NCBI GenBank assembly: GCA_021234155.1
Contig: JAJEKV010000027.1
Span: 8,232,873-8,296,872 of the forward strand
DNA: 64,000 nt
Direction of reading: 5' to 3'
Origin: Isoetes taiwanensis
Taxonomy: Eukaryota; Streptophyta; Lycopodiopsida; Isoetales; Isoetaceae
The notes under the pieces are model-generated. The model had not been told where the DNA came from, did no database searches, and saw only the letters and a program-made list of their open reading frames with translations. The position numbers and the translations under genes were made by a program. Below are positions 35,070-45,889 of this stretch, in pieces. How positions within the stretch are numbered: the first letter of the stretch is position 1; every line of letters begins with the position of its first letter.

Positions 35070-35334
35070 ATGGTAGCGGCAAGGCTGGTGATAGTGGCGC
35101 TCTTACTTCCCTTTGGATACTATTGGGTTCTGTGGACATGGCCGGCTCTTTGGGTCAAATGGTGTGGCTCTGGAGTGGATCCCTCACACAAAATGGCTCA
35201 GGTTTCAATCGTCCTTAAAATCTTGCAGCTGTATGGACCGATCTCATTTCTTAAACATGCCCACTGTGAATCCTGGCAAGATATTGTGGTTTTTTCGTTG
35301 GTTCTCACTGCGAATATTCGGAATTTATAGATAG
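35070..35334 (+). pseudogene. Phospholipid N-methyltransferase (PLMT-like), 5' part only
   Basis: The frame starts MVAARLVIVALLLPFGYYWV, then WTWPALWVKWCG and DPSHKMAQVS. This follows the N-terminus of plant phosphatidyl-N-methylethanolamine N-methyltransferase, a small ER membrane enzyme of phosphatidylcholine synthesis. The family starts with a hydrophobic LLPFxFYWWLW-type helix, then a CGxxxDPSxxMAxVSH block. After VLKILQLYGPIS the similarity seems to move to another frame (ILWFFRWFSLRIFGIY), so a frameshift is likely. The later catalytic and membrane segments (the family has ~160 residues) were not found downstream. Best read as a truncated pseudogene; a first exon before a very long intron is possible but less likely. 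Confidence 0.6.
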
Positions 35335-35379
35335 GTTGCTTTTCAATCCTAATATATGTAGCCTTGTGGCACACGTTCC

Positions 35380-36010
35380 TTATGCTTCACCAAAGCTTGA
35401 ACCTTGCCATGCCCGAGAAAACGACATTTCAAAATAAATGTGTATAATGACCGTGAGAGCCCATGCCCCCAATTTAATCGGTCGCGTTATCCAGTAGAGG
35501 AAGGGGTTAAACCCTTTAGAGCCCATTATCTTACAAATAAATGGGCGAGCCCGTTTTAGGGGCGAGCCCATTTATTTTTGCCAAAAATGGGCTTAGAAAG
35601 GGGTTTGACCCCTTAACCTTTATTTTGACTCGAGACCTTTAGCAAAGGACAAAGAAAATATGCATCAGCTATGACAAAGAAAATCTGCATCAGCGACAAA
35701 GAAAATCTGCATCGGCTATCTCGGAGCTCGGATTTGGGTGACGCGATTTAAGATTTAAGCAGCGATTCAATCAACGATTTAAGATTTAAGCAGAGATTTA
35801 AGCTCTGATTTAAGAAGCCTTCAAGATTGCAAGGCTAGAGCTCCAGGACCTCCAAGACGGCCGGCCAGAGCTCCAGAGCAAAGCAAATCCTTCAGCACGG
35901 CCTGCCAGAGCTTTATCTTCACAGAGATATTTGAGAGCTGAGATGCTTCGTGAATGGTTTATCAAGATAAACAGGCAAGCAGATGGTTTATCAAGATAAA
36001 CAGGCTGAAT
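35380..36010. repeat. Foldback element and short tandem repeats
   Basis: A foldback spans 35501-35614: AAGGGGTTAAACCC pairs with GGGTTTGACCCCTT, AGCCCATT with AATGGGCT, and AAATAAATGGGC with GCCCATTTATTT, around a 7-nt loop. Beyond it are three copies of GACAAAGAAAAT(A/C)TGCATC (35646-35715), a cluster of GATTTAAG (35750-35815), and ATGGTTTATCAAGATAAACA twice (35954 and 35982). Confidence 0.8.
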
Positions 36011-37095
36011 ATGAGCTGTTACAGCTAATAACTAATTTCAATCTAACGGCTAAGATCTAAAGTAGTCGAGGAACTGCGGGTTAAGTATCCTTGCAGCTTG
36101 CTTGCTTGACAATAGGAGTTGTTGGTATAGTATTATAGTATCAACATAGCTTCAGATCCTCATTAATTACATTCTCACCATAGCCTGCCTTTCACATTTG
36201 TAGATTTTTGTGAGCATGCCTACAACCACACTAAACATACAGAGAAACAACTGCTAGGATGCTTGCAGAATGGGTATATGAAACTTAAACCATGGTCCCG
36301 TTTTTGAATCCTACACCACACATGAAACTAGGATCTTCCTGGTTCCATATGGCCTAATCATGGATAGGCAGCAAGATTCATGACTTTTCTGACGAACGAT
36401 CGTTAAACCAATATATACGAGGACAATCCTTTCCTATCCTGATGAGCACCTTAGCAGGATACTGGATGGGCACCACCAGTTTGGGATGAACTGAGATGGT
36501 CCATGCCTGACCTTTCAGTCTTTGTTGCAACTTATCTTGGATAAATATCAAATAAGCAGCAACTCTTGGACTTTTAATTCAATTGTTGACCATTTGGAAG
36601 CCATCTTCTGAAGGTTTGAACAATCATCTGTGTCTGTTGGTTTGTAACTGTGGAATATGTTGTAGTACCATGTCGACAGGATGAAAGTTACGAATTATTA
36701 GTGCATATTGTAATCTAGCTCTACAAATACAGTATAGATATTTGAGCATATATGCTGCAACATGTCAATTTTGAACAGGTAGTAGCCTTAAACCCACCAT
36801 TTGGCATTAAACAAACTGGCCAAACCAGTAGTGTGCAATAGTACACATCTACCTTCCAGGCATAGAAACTTGAAGTAACAACATGGTTTCAAATCCTATA
36901 TGTTCAATCAATTCAAGGATGCCTATTGAAATTTGAACTGTGATAAATTTACTAAACAAGGTTTGGAACATACTATAAGTCCAACTCATAGAGTTGGAAG
37001 TCGAGAAATGTTCGCGGCGGTATGTGCACCCTCTTCCTTTGGAGACATACAGATGAGCAAAATAGAGGATGTAGGGATACAACACCATGTTAGTA
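36010..37095. other. No recognisable gene
   Basis: AT-rich spacer. Nothing supported. Confidence 0.35.
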
Positions 37096-37099
37096 TAGA

Positions 37100-38910
37100 A
37101 TATGTAGCAAAATAACAGGGGTTCCAGGGGGATTTGATATGGATGTAAAAATAACAATTTGTGAAACCATAGACCATATATCCCTAAAACAATTGAACGG
37201 GTTGTTATAAAAAAAAAACATAGATTCAAGATAAAAAATAATCACATTAGCTCACTGGGTACATTGGTTAATGTAGTCTTATTAGGACATTGAGTTATTT
37301 TGGTAGAGGTTCAAGCCCTCGTATTTCATATTCTCAAATCTTAGGCAAAGCCGTATAGAGGTTCGAATCATAAATGACTATAATCAAAACGAGAGGTGTC
37401 CAGAGGCCCCAACATACGACCTGGACCGTAGGATCGACGAATCCGACGACTGTGGTACTCCAGGGTGCACCTCGTTTAGAATATGTAGCAAAATAACGGG
37501 GGTTCCGTGGGGATTTGATATGGATGTAAAATAACAATTTGTGAAACCATAGACCATATATCCCTAAAACAATTGAACGGGTTGTTATAAAAAAAAACAT
37601 AGATTCAAGATAAAAAATAATCACATTAGCTCACTGGGTACATTGGTTAATGTAGTCTTATTAGGACATTGAGTTATTTTGGTAGAGGTTCAAGCCCTCG
37701 TATTTCATATTCTCAAATCTTAGGCAAAGCCGTATAGAGGTTCGATATTCCCTCAAAACCTTAGGCAAAATCGTATTTCATATTTCAAAATCATAAAAAG
37801 CCTCAATCATAAATGACTATAATCAAAACGAGAGGTGTCCAGAGGCCCCAACATACGACCTGGACCGTAGGATCGACGAATCCGACGACTGTGGTACTCC
37901 AGGGTGCACCTCGTTTAGAATATGTAGCAAAATAACAGGGGTTCCAGGGGGATTTGATATGGATGTAAAAATAACAATTTGTGAAACCATAGACCATATA
38001 TCCCTAAAACAATTGAACGGGTTGTTATAAAAAAAAACATAGATTCAAGATAAAAAATAATCACATTAGCTCACTGGGTACATTGGTTAATGTAGTCTTA
38101 TTAGGACATTGAGTTATTTTGGTAGAGGTTCAAGCCCTCGTATTTCATATTCTCAAATCTTAGGCAAAGCCGTATAGAGGTTCGATATTCCCTCAAAACC
38201 TTAGGCAAAATCGTATTTCATATTTCAAAATCATAAGCGCCTCCAATCATAAATGACTATAATCAAAACGAGAGGTGTTCAGAGGCCCCAACATACGACC
38301 TGGACCGTAGGATCGACGAATCCGACGACTGTGGTACTCCAGGGTGCACCTCGTTTAGAATATGTAGCAAAATAACAGGGGTTCCAGGGGGATTTGATAT
38401 GGATGTAAAAATAACAATTTGTGAAACCATAGACCATATATCCCTAAAACAATTGAACGGGTTGTTATAAAAAAAAAACATAGATTCAAGATAAAAAATA
38501 ATCACATTAGCTCACTGGGTACATTGGTTAATGTAGTCTTATTAGGACATTGAGTTATTTTGGTAGAGGTTCAAGCCCTCGTATTTCATATTCTCAAATC
38601 TTAGGCAAAGCCGTATAGAGGTTCGATATTCCCTCAAAACCTTAGGCAAAATCGTATTTCATATTTCAAAATCATAAGCGCCTCCAATCATAAATGACTA
38701 TAATCAAAACGAGAGGTGTCCAGAGGCCCCAACATACGACCTGGACCGTAGGATCGACGAATCCGACGACTGTGGTACTCCAGGGTGCACCTTGTTTAGA
38801 ATATGTAGCAAAATAACAGGGGGTTCCAGGGGGATTTGATATGGATGTAAAAATAACAATTTGTGAAACCATAGACCATATATTCCTAAAACAATTGAAC
38901 GGGTTGTTAT
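37100..38910 (+). repeat. Head-to-tail array of a ~440-bp repeat (four units plus a partial)
   Basis: Units start at ATATGTAGCAAAATAAC at 37100, 37481, 37920, 38360 and 38801. Periods are 381, 439, 440 and 441 bp. The first unit lacks ~60 bp in its distal half. Within a unit, in order: GGGGTTCCAGGGGGATTTG, an A-run (TTATAAAAAAAA), an A-box-like TTAGCTCACTGGG, a B-box-like GGTTCAAGCCC about 55 bp later, a second GAGGTTCGA, and a GC-richer end with GGTGCACCTCGTTTAGA. Units are almost identical, so amplification was recent. Minus-strand frames through the array are repeats of each other, not genes. Confidence 0.92.
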
Positions 38911-39310
38911 AAAAATAGAATAGAATCGAATAGTTTTTTAACGTCCACGGAGACCAATAGGTCATGGGACGCATACAATGGGCTAGTACAATCATTACTA
39001 CTAGGATTAAAAAACCCCTGCCTCGAAAGGTTTTCAAGGGAAAAACCTTTGCAGTAATGATGATACTAGACAAGCGGAGATAATAACTACTGAGGGCTCA
39101 GTGATTGCTGACGTTTATCTAGAACCTCAAGTATGTATAATGCCAAGTCATGCACAGATGGTGCTCTGAGAAGTTGTGGAAGCGTGGAATGGAATGCTAA
39201 TGTCAAAAAATGATTCCGGACTATCTCAAAAGCAGGGCAACTCAGAAGAGTTGATAAAAAATAATCACATTGATCATATTTTGTTTGAGCGACCAACTTC
39301 CGCATACAGC
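38909..39310 (-). mobile_element. 5'-truncated copy of the LINE family
   Basis: On the minus strand, the frame 39087-39305 reads LLSCPAFEIVRNHF, parallel to LQSCPAYDLIRTCY at the C-terminus of the full LINE at 42.5 kb. The same 3' untranslated region follows (AGGGAAAAAC, GGTTTTCAAGG, CGTCCACGGAGACC reading on the plus strand), ending in an ATTCT-type tail (38909-38930). It adjoins the 440-bp repeat array on its tail side. A piece of that repeat (GATAAAAAATAATCACATT) occurs at its other end. Confidence 0.75.
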
Positions 39311-41200
39311 TAGCTCACTGGTTAGCTCACTGGTTAGATTGATGCCTTTCCATATTCAATGCCATGTGATATTCATTAAGATATCAACAAAGTCGAAGTA
39401 TCATTTAGGCATGCAATTTAAAATTGCATTTTAGATTCAATAACAATCATCATTTACTGAATTCTTATATGCCAGAAACATCTTATTTAAACTTTATGGG
39501 CATTATAGACAAAGTAAATTTTGTCTTCCAGACATACAAGCAGAATCCATGTCTCTATGTGTTAAGCTATAACCACTTGAATAACACTAACATGACTTAA
39601 CGAAGTGTAAGACTTCTTGTTTTTAGGATTGAAAGGCAAAAGCACTCAAATCAAATTTGCCAATACTTGAATAGTAGCTTATTTGGGCTTCGCAAGGCAA
39701 AAGTGGTTTATTGATTTGCATAGCAAACTGTCATTGAAAGTAGATAGTGCTATTCATTTGCTTCAATACTTGTATATTTGACTTAGCTATGCCTTTTGAA
39801 TTGTTGTAGGTAAACCATATTATTATCTTCGACACTAGATAAAGGTAGAGAGCTTTTCCTTTCAAGTTTGTTACATCTGAAAAAGACAATGTGATCAAGA
39901 AAAAGACTCTGACGTTACATATGCTATTTGCCCAAGTGTCTATTATATAAAATGCAATAATGTTTATGACTTGGAATAATTGGAATGCACAGTGGTGCAA
40001 CTAAATATGCAGCAAGGTACCTCATCATCTTCTATATAAGATGTGTTGTCTATTTACTCTATTTTATGATCTCACGCAAGGAAGCTTGCAGTTCAATTCA
40101 CTCAAATAGGTACAATACTTTTTCATCTCTAACCTGCACTATTAGCAAGTTCAACAGAAGAGCAACTGTCTTACTGAAATTCACTTGACAAACAAAGACA
40201 TTTCAATAGTACATCATATGCGCATGGCATGGCGGTATATATACTGTAATACTGAGCCTTGATGCTGAACTGAACATCTATGTACACATGTATCTGCTTT
40301 AACTTTCTTGGGCTCTTCATATGGTGCATGATCTCACTGTCATATGCTTAAACTGTCAATAGTTGCTTTAATGTCATTTTCGTGGTTTTTCTTTGTGTAA
40401 TGTGTTTCCGTATCATTTTACATGGCTCAAATTTGTATGACACAAACAGCTTCATTTGCCCAGATGGGTCTTGTATTTGACAATGTGTTTTAGTTTGTGT
40501 ATAGTTTCATTGATTTCTGGAGTTCCTATATGATAGTTTGGTTCTTGAGCTACATGTACTATTATCAATGTGATTCCTTCTTCATCTATATTTTTTGCGT
40601 CGTCTTTTCCCAACCATCCTCCACATGTGCATATGAGGTTCGTTTGGAATGAAAACTTACAAAAACAACATATGTAGTCGTAATAACGTTGTGGATACAT
40701 GAACCTTTGTATAAATTGGTTTATTTCCTTTTTTCGAACATCTGATTGTGCTTCTGGAGTTCATTGTCTAGCCAATGTATATGATTCTTATTGGGTCACC
40801 TTCTTTGCTTCCTTCAAATATTCAAAATGTGCTCCTCGAATTCAGGATCTAATCAATATTGCAATGATTACAAAAATGGTTAATATTCTACGTAGTCGAT
40901 GTATTCAATTATATTAATAACTTTATCTAGTTTAATTGTTTGTGTGTGGATTGTAGGGTTTGAATGGAGTATCAAATCCGCCAGACGTTGTGAGTGGGTA
41001 CCAAATCTGGTGTGGATCAAAATGTTGCAAAGTTGTAGCTTCATGTGCAAAGTGTTGACATGCTTGTTTGGTTGTTCATGGACTCACCTCCTATAATTGT
41101 TTAGATTTTGCTCCACGGCTTTGTACTTGTATAGAATTACAAACATCTATATACACTAATTCAAGTATTTTATGTGCTATTCTTTCCTTGTTTTCAAATG
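39310..41200. other. No recognisable gene
   Basis: AT-rich spacer of 1.9 kb. Short frames lack motifs. Confidence 0.35.
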
Positions 41201-41201
41201 G

Positions 41202-41603
41202 TATTATTCTGCTATATATTTTAAACTTAGGTGCACCCTCAACTATTCCGTCATTGAATCCGTCGATCCTACAACTTAGACTGCAAATTAGGGCATTTGA
41301 TTAAGGTCATTTATGGTTGGAGATGCCTATGATTTTAAAATATGAAATATGGGTTCGCCTAAGGTTTTGGAATATAAAATACGGGGACTCGAACTCTATA
41401 CATATTCGCCTAAGGTTTTAGAATATGAAGTACAGGGGCTCGAACCTCTATCAAAATATTTCAATGTTTACATTAATGCTTTGACCAATATAACCAGCCT
41501 AACATGATTATTTTTTTCTATTGCATGTGCATGCATGTGCGTGTGCACGTATGCATCCCTATAAATCCCCCCTGAAACCCCATATTATTGTGCTACATAT
41601 TCC
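41202..41603 (-). mobile_element. Single diverged copy of the 440-bp repeat with terminal direct repeats
   Basis: Reverse orientation relative to the array. It begins with TATTATTCTGCTATATATT and ends with TATTATTGTGCTACATATT (17 of 19 identical), so the copy has direct, not inverted, terminal repeats. Internal order matches the array: GGTGCACC, GTCGATCCTAC, CGAACCTCTATC and CCCCTGAAACCCC. It is much older than the array units. Confidence 0.75.
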
Positions 41604-41640
41604 ACTTTGTTGCACTGATTTAATTCAAATTGCTTTTCCT

Positions 41641-41739
41641 GCAGATGGTTGAATTTGAAACAAAGTCAATAAGCTTGGAAACAGGACTAATAGCCATATG
41701 CCTGCTAATCTATCCTGGAGCTAGTCTTGTTTTGACACA
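41641..41739 (+). other. Possible isolated exon
   Basis: A 99-bp open segment lies between a good acceptor (GCTTTTCCTGCAG) and a donor-like AAG/GTGATC. It reads METFEV-like sequence beginning MVEFETKSISLETG, then a hydrophobic stretch (LIAICLLIYPGASLVL). I do not recognise it and see no partner exon nearby. Splice-like context plus a membrane-like segment is the only evidence. Confidence 0.25.
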
Positions 41740-41947
41740 AAAGGTGATCTATTCTTTTATGTTTTTTCTTTCACATCTATTTGGTATGTGAAGATAGAAT
41801 TCTCCATAAATACCACGTGGATAGTGGACAATTTCCTTACAAGTTCCATCTAAAATCATAAGCACATTCCAATTTATACTGTGTAATTAAGATACACTTC
41901 GAATATGGACTGGACATTCTACCCTCACATATTCCTGTTGGTACAAG

Positions 41948-42012
41948 CAGAATTAGATAGAATAGAATAGAATAGAATAGAATTATTTTTATCGTCCACG
42001 GAGACCAATCCG
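41948..42012 (-). mobile_element. Very short LINE 3' end with an ATTCT tail
   Basis: Only ~30 bp of the LINE 3' end (TATCGTCCACGGAGACCAAT on the plus strand) remain, with a tail of six or so AGAAT units. It sits ~300 bp from the full LINE's own 3' end, in the same orientation. Confidence 0.7.
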
Positions 42013-42396
42013 CCTAGAAAGAAGCTACAATACGCCTTTTGTTTAAAAAATCTCAGTATAAGAACATACAACTCTTTCAATTTTATTTGCACAATCTCAC
42101 AATTTCCCAGGAAGGCAGTATGGGTAAGTTGGAAAAGTATGGTCTGCTTACATAGTACATTTGTGAGCTTTTTTTGGAGGATTTTGTAAAAGTTGAAGCA
42201 TGAATAGAGAATGGCATTGCTAAACTGAGCTTCTACAAATTTTCTATACAAAAAAATAAATTTCATCAAGATATATTGTGTTCTTGATATTCAAATTCTC
42301 TTTACCATTAAGAATGAGAATGAGAATGAGAATGAGAATGATATTTTATCGTCCACTGAGGCCAATCGGCCTATGGGACCCATAAGGAGCGCAACA

Positions 42397-42470
42397 AACT
42401 TATTACTGTCCGGGTTAAAAAACCCCCGCCCCGAAGGGTTTTCGAGGGAAAAACCGTGGCAGTAATAAGA
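42397..42470 (-). promoter_or_regulatory. LINE 3' UTR stem-loop
   Basis: CTTATTACTG (42399) and CAGTAATAAG (42460) pair perfectly over 10 bp around a G/A-rich internal segment. In the copy at 38.9 kb the corresponding arms are ATCATTACT and AGTAATGAT. Both arms changed together, so pairing is kept. LINE reverse transcriptases commonly recognise a 3' RNA structure; that function is inferred. Confidence 0.55.
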
Positions 42471-42514
42471 ATGCTGTCAAACTGTACAAGTATACATCAA
42501 TGTATATATACATG

Positions 42515-43675
42515 TCAAGTGTGTGCCCGAGGACATAGCTGATCTCGCATGTCCATAACCTCCTGAAGGTATGATCCCAGCACCCGTACGGATGTTGTGC
42601 GCAATGTCACATGTAACGACTGGCCAGGCCTGACCAACTCAGCATAGCATGTCCGAATTAGATCATATGCTGGGCAACTTTGAAGGGTATGAGATTCATC
42701 CTCAATGACTCCCATTTGGCAGCATTGACAGAGCCTGTCCTGGCGTGGCTCACCAATCCATCTGCCCGTCTCAATTCGAAGATGATGTGCCCCTGTGCGA
42801 ATGGAGGCAATGAGTCTGCGCCTTTTCATGGGCAAGTGGGTACGCAAGTAGCATTGCGGGCCTCGTTCCAATGTGGGATTTATGTGGCGCTGGTAGTGTG
42901 CTGTCTTGACATGTTCATGGGCATTGGCATCCCAAAGCTTGCTGAGGAAGCAAGCGTCAAGATATTGCCCCAAGCTATGGCGATCTGCCTCTGTTTGCAC
43001 ATGTATGCACCTGTGCTCCTGCACATTCCATCTAGCCATCCATTGAGCTCTCTTTTCCCTCCAGCAGGCCTTGAGGCGCTGGGGCCCCATTGCCATGATA
43101 TAAGCTAGTTTACGGAGACGAGCATCGTCCATATTGACCACCTTCTGAAAATAGACAATGTGGTGATCAAGGGCCGCCCTCTGAAGAGGCAAGAATCCTG
43201 TCTCCCCGCAAAGAGAATTTGATATGGGACTGTTGACTTCACCCCTAGTGCTTTCATTTCTAAGAAGGCTTTTCGACCTGCTCCAAGTCATTCCAAGTAG
43301 CAAGTGATACCACTTGGACCCCATACTTCCACCCCGTATAAAAGGGCGGGCTCTACTAAGACCTTGAATATGTGTGTGGTGATGGGCCCAATCATACAAC
43401 TCCGCTCTATGACTATTGTTTTGCATTGCATATAGTGCCTTCCAGCCTGCCGTCACTCGTAGCCGTATGGATGTGTCCCAGTGCATAGTAGAAGGAAACT
43501 CCACTCCCAAATACTTGTATGTGGATGCAACTTCCACATTCTGACCTTGGTAACTAAAGGAGGGGACCCTCGGCTGACGTGAAGATGATATGAAAACCAC
43601 CTTAGTCTTGGCCAGGTTGACGCGCATATCAGTCGCTTGGCAGAATGTGTCCAGGGCATCGAGATGTCGTTGCAT
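42515..43675 (-). pseudogene. LINE ORF2, region after the reverse transcriptase
   Basis: 386 residues. The start (NLAKTKVVFISS and YKYLGVEF) is the segment that follows the YADD box in LINE reverse transcriptases. The end has a Cys-x2-Cys-x9-His-x4-Cys knuckle (CQCCQMG, DESHTLQSC) followed by PAYDLIR, typical of plant LINEs. It is separated from the YADD frame by a frameshift between 43675 and 43693. Confidence 0.85.
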
Positions 43676-43692
43676 GTCTGCTGGTGTGTAAG

Positions 43693-44760
43693 TTAGAGGT
43701 CCACATCATCGGCATATATTAACTGTCTGATGATCTGATAGAGAAGGTGAGCTCCATCGCCCCCATTATCAGCAAGCCATCTCTCCAATTGATCAATGTA
43801 AAGCCCAAACAATGTTGGGGAGAGAGGGCATCCCTGACGAACCCCGATACTACTATCAAATGGTTGGCTTGTCTGCTGCAACTGACCCGAGCATCTTTCA
43901 TATAGCCTGTACACTGCATTCTGCAAATCTACAGGAACCCCCAGCTGTTGCAGTCTTGCCCATAGTTTTTCTCGAGGCACAGTGTCAAACGCCCAAAAAA
44001 TCCACAAAGCAACAATATAGATCCCGACGGCGGTTCCTGCCGGCCTTCAATCGAAGTTCGCGAGCGTGAAGATGTGGTCAATGGTTGAGTGCGGTCTGAA
44101 TCTCTCACGGGTGAGAGCCCGCGACCTCTCTTTACCTCGGGCCGCCAGATCAACTGCTGCTCAAAAATCCCAGCAAGTAGTTTTGCAAACACCGAACTAA
44201 CCATGATTGTTCGGTAATTGGCCGGGCAGGCAGGGGTCACCGCCTTATAGATGGGAACAACTCGCTATTGGTCCACCGCCCGCGTGGCGGGAAGCCTTCT
44301 TGTAATGCCTTGTTGAACAAGGCGGTCAGCACTGGTATTATGGACGGCCCTGCCTACTTAAGCAATTCTGCCTGCATACCATCCAAGTCTGGGGCTTTCC
44401 CATTGGCAAGACGCTGTAAGCCTTGTTCCACGTCCGAATCTGTGATTTCCAGCACTGGGCCTTCTTGCAAGGGTAATGCTGCATGTGCACCCCGAGGGTC
44501 GTATAGTGTTGCAAGTATTGCCTCCACCGCCGGGAGTGATATTCCCGTGAGAACATCGCGGCTTTTCTAAGAACCCTTCGCCAAAAGGTCCTGGGGTGAC
44601 GTTCGAGGAGGTAAAACATTTCCCTTTGATGCGCTGCAATGTACCTGGCTTTCTTAGCTTTAAGGAAGATCGCGATCGCCTGGACCGCATGTGGGCGTAA
44701 AGCGTGGTGACTTGGCGGAGCCGATTTGTGTTCCTTTGTGTTCCTTGCACTCGCATCAAA
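43693..44760 (-). pseudogene. LINE ORF2 reverse transcriptase domain (broken)
   Basis: Pieces in several frames. GKPQTWMVCRQNCL is a shifted GKAPGLDGIQAELL-like start; then ACPANYRTIMVSSVFAKLLAG, AFDTVPREKLWARL, GVRQGCPLSPTLFGLYID, and QLIYADDVDL with the catalytic YADD. The order matches LINE reverse transcriptases. The linker before it (FWRRVLRKA) is also typical. Confidence 0.88.
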
Positions 44761-44911
44761 CCATTGATTACGTGGGAAGGTTGTGTTCCCGGAGGTCAGC
44801 ATCGCGGGCGGCTTATCCCAATGCACCTCTACGCCCAAGTCCTAAGCGCACATCGGTCCGCCCTACTGCTCATTTGCTCTAGTGTAGGATATTGCAAAAT
44901 TTTCTCGCCAG

Positions 44912-45883
44912 TCATCTATAAGCATCCGGGCATAAGCCCCCATGTTCATAATCCAATCGCAGCTGAGGCATGTGAGGAGTTGTTGCACCGGGGGTTCGCA
45001 CAACCTGCCAAGCCAACTTCAAGTAAAGTGGTAAGTGGTCTGAGTCGATCTCTTCATCCCTATTAGTTGTTCCCACCTGAAAGTGCTTGACGACATGCAT
45101 ATCCTGCTCAGGCACCAACACATAGTCCACCACACTAGATCCGCCCCCCTGGTTTTCCTGCCTACAAGTGCTCTTGCGGGTGGAAGGCCACTGTGCCAGT
45201 CCATTGCATATTACCAGGTCAAAGATACTGCAGAGCAAAAGCAACTGTCGACCATAGCGCGTGACCTGATTGTCATCTGATGTCCGTGACCAAGCTCCTT
45301 CTGCAGGACGCAACTGCAATATATCATCAGTCAAGGGATCAAATCTCATGGGTTGTTCTACCCCGGTGCGCGCATTGAAGTCTTCAAGGAGTATGACACT
45401 GCCCAACTGCTTATGTTGCTGTATGTCATCATATAGATCGACATAGGGGTCCAGCCTATCCACATCCGAGTGGGTGTGATAGAAGTTGCTTTACGCATGT
45501 GGAAAGTAGCAGGTGCCACAAAGAGGGGTCTGCTATCGCAGCTTTGCACACGCACCCATAGGTACCGGTTGTGCTTTGTCCGTCTTGAACAAGGAGATTG
45601 ACCGTGCCAAGGTTGTTCGGTAGTAGCGGGCAACCCCCCATGCCCCCTTTCACGTGCAATCATTGAAGATTGAGTAGTGCCGGTATCCCGGCAAGCCGGG
45701 TATCCTGTGGTCCGCATGCTCCCATGTTTCCATGAGGAAGATGAGATCCATGTCTGCGGCAATCGAAGTTGAGACTATCTCCCTTCCGGCCATGGGAAGC
45801 CCCCACAATTCCGGTGAAACCATGGAGGCACAATTCCTATTTGTTGGCGGGGCGCCAGGTGGGGATTCAAAGGGCAATGGCAA
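44912..45883 (-). pseudogene. LINE ORF2 endonuclease domain (broken)
   Basis: Exonuclease-endonuclease-phosphatase family. The N-terminal piece reads MDLIFLMETWEH (the E of the LxETW motif). A middle piece has ILLEDFNARTG (DFNAR motif); the C-terminal piece has SSVVDYVLV and SDHLPLYLKL (SDH motif). Frame breaks lie near 45460 and 45650. Confidence 0.85.
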
Positions 45884-45889
45884 GGGGGT

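Noticed and set aside
37100-38910. CRISPR-like array
   Set aside because: Whole units repeat with no unique spacers, and this is a eukaryotic genome; it is a tandem array of a mobile repeat.
42680-43108. 142-residue plus-strand protein
   Set aside because: Antisense to the conserved LINE ORF2 C-terminal region.
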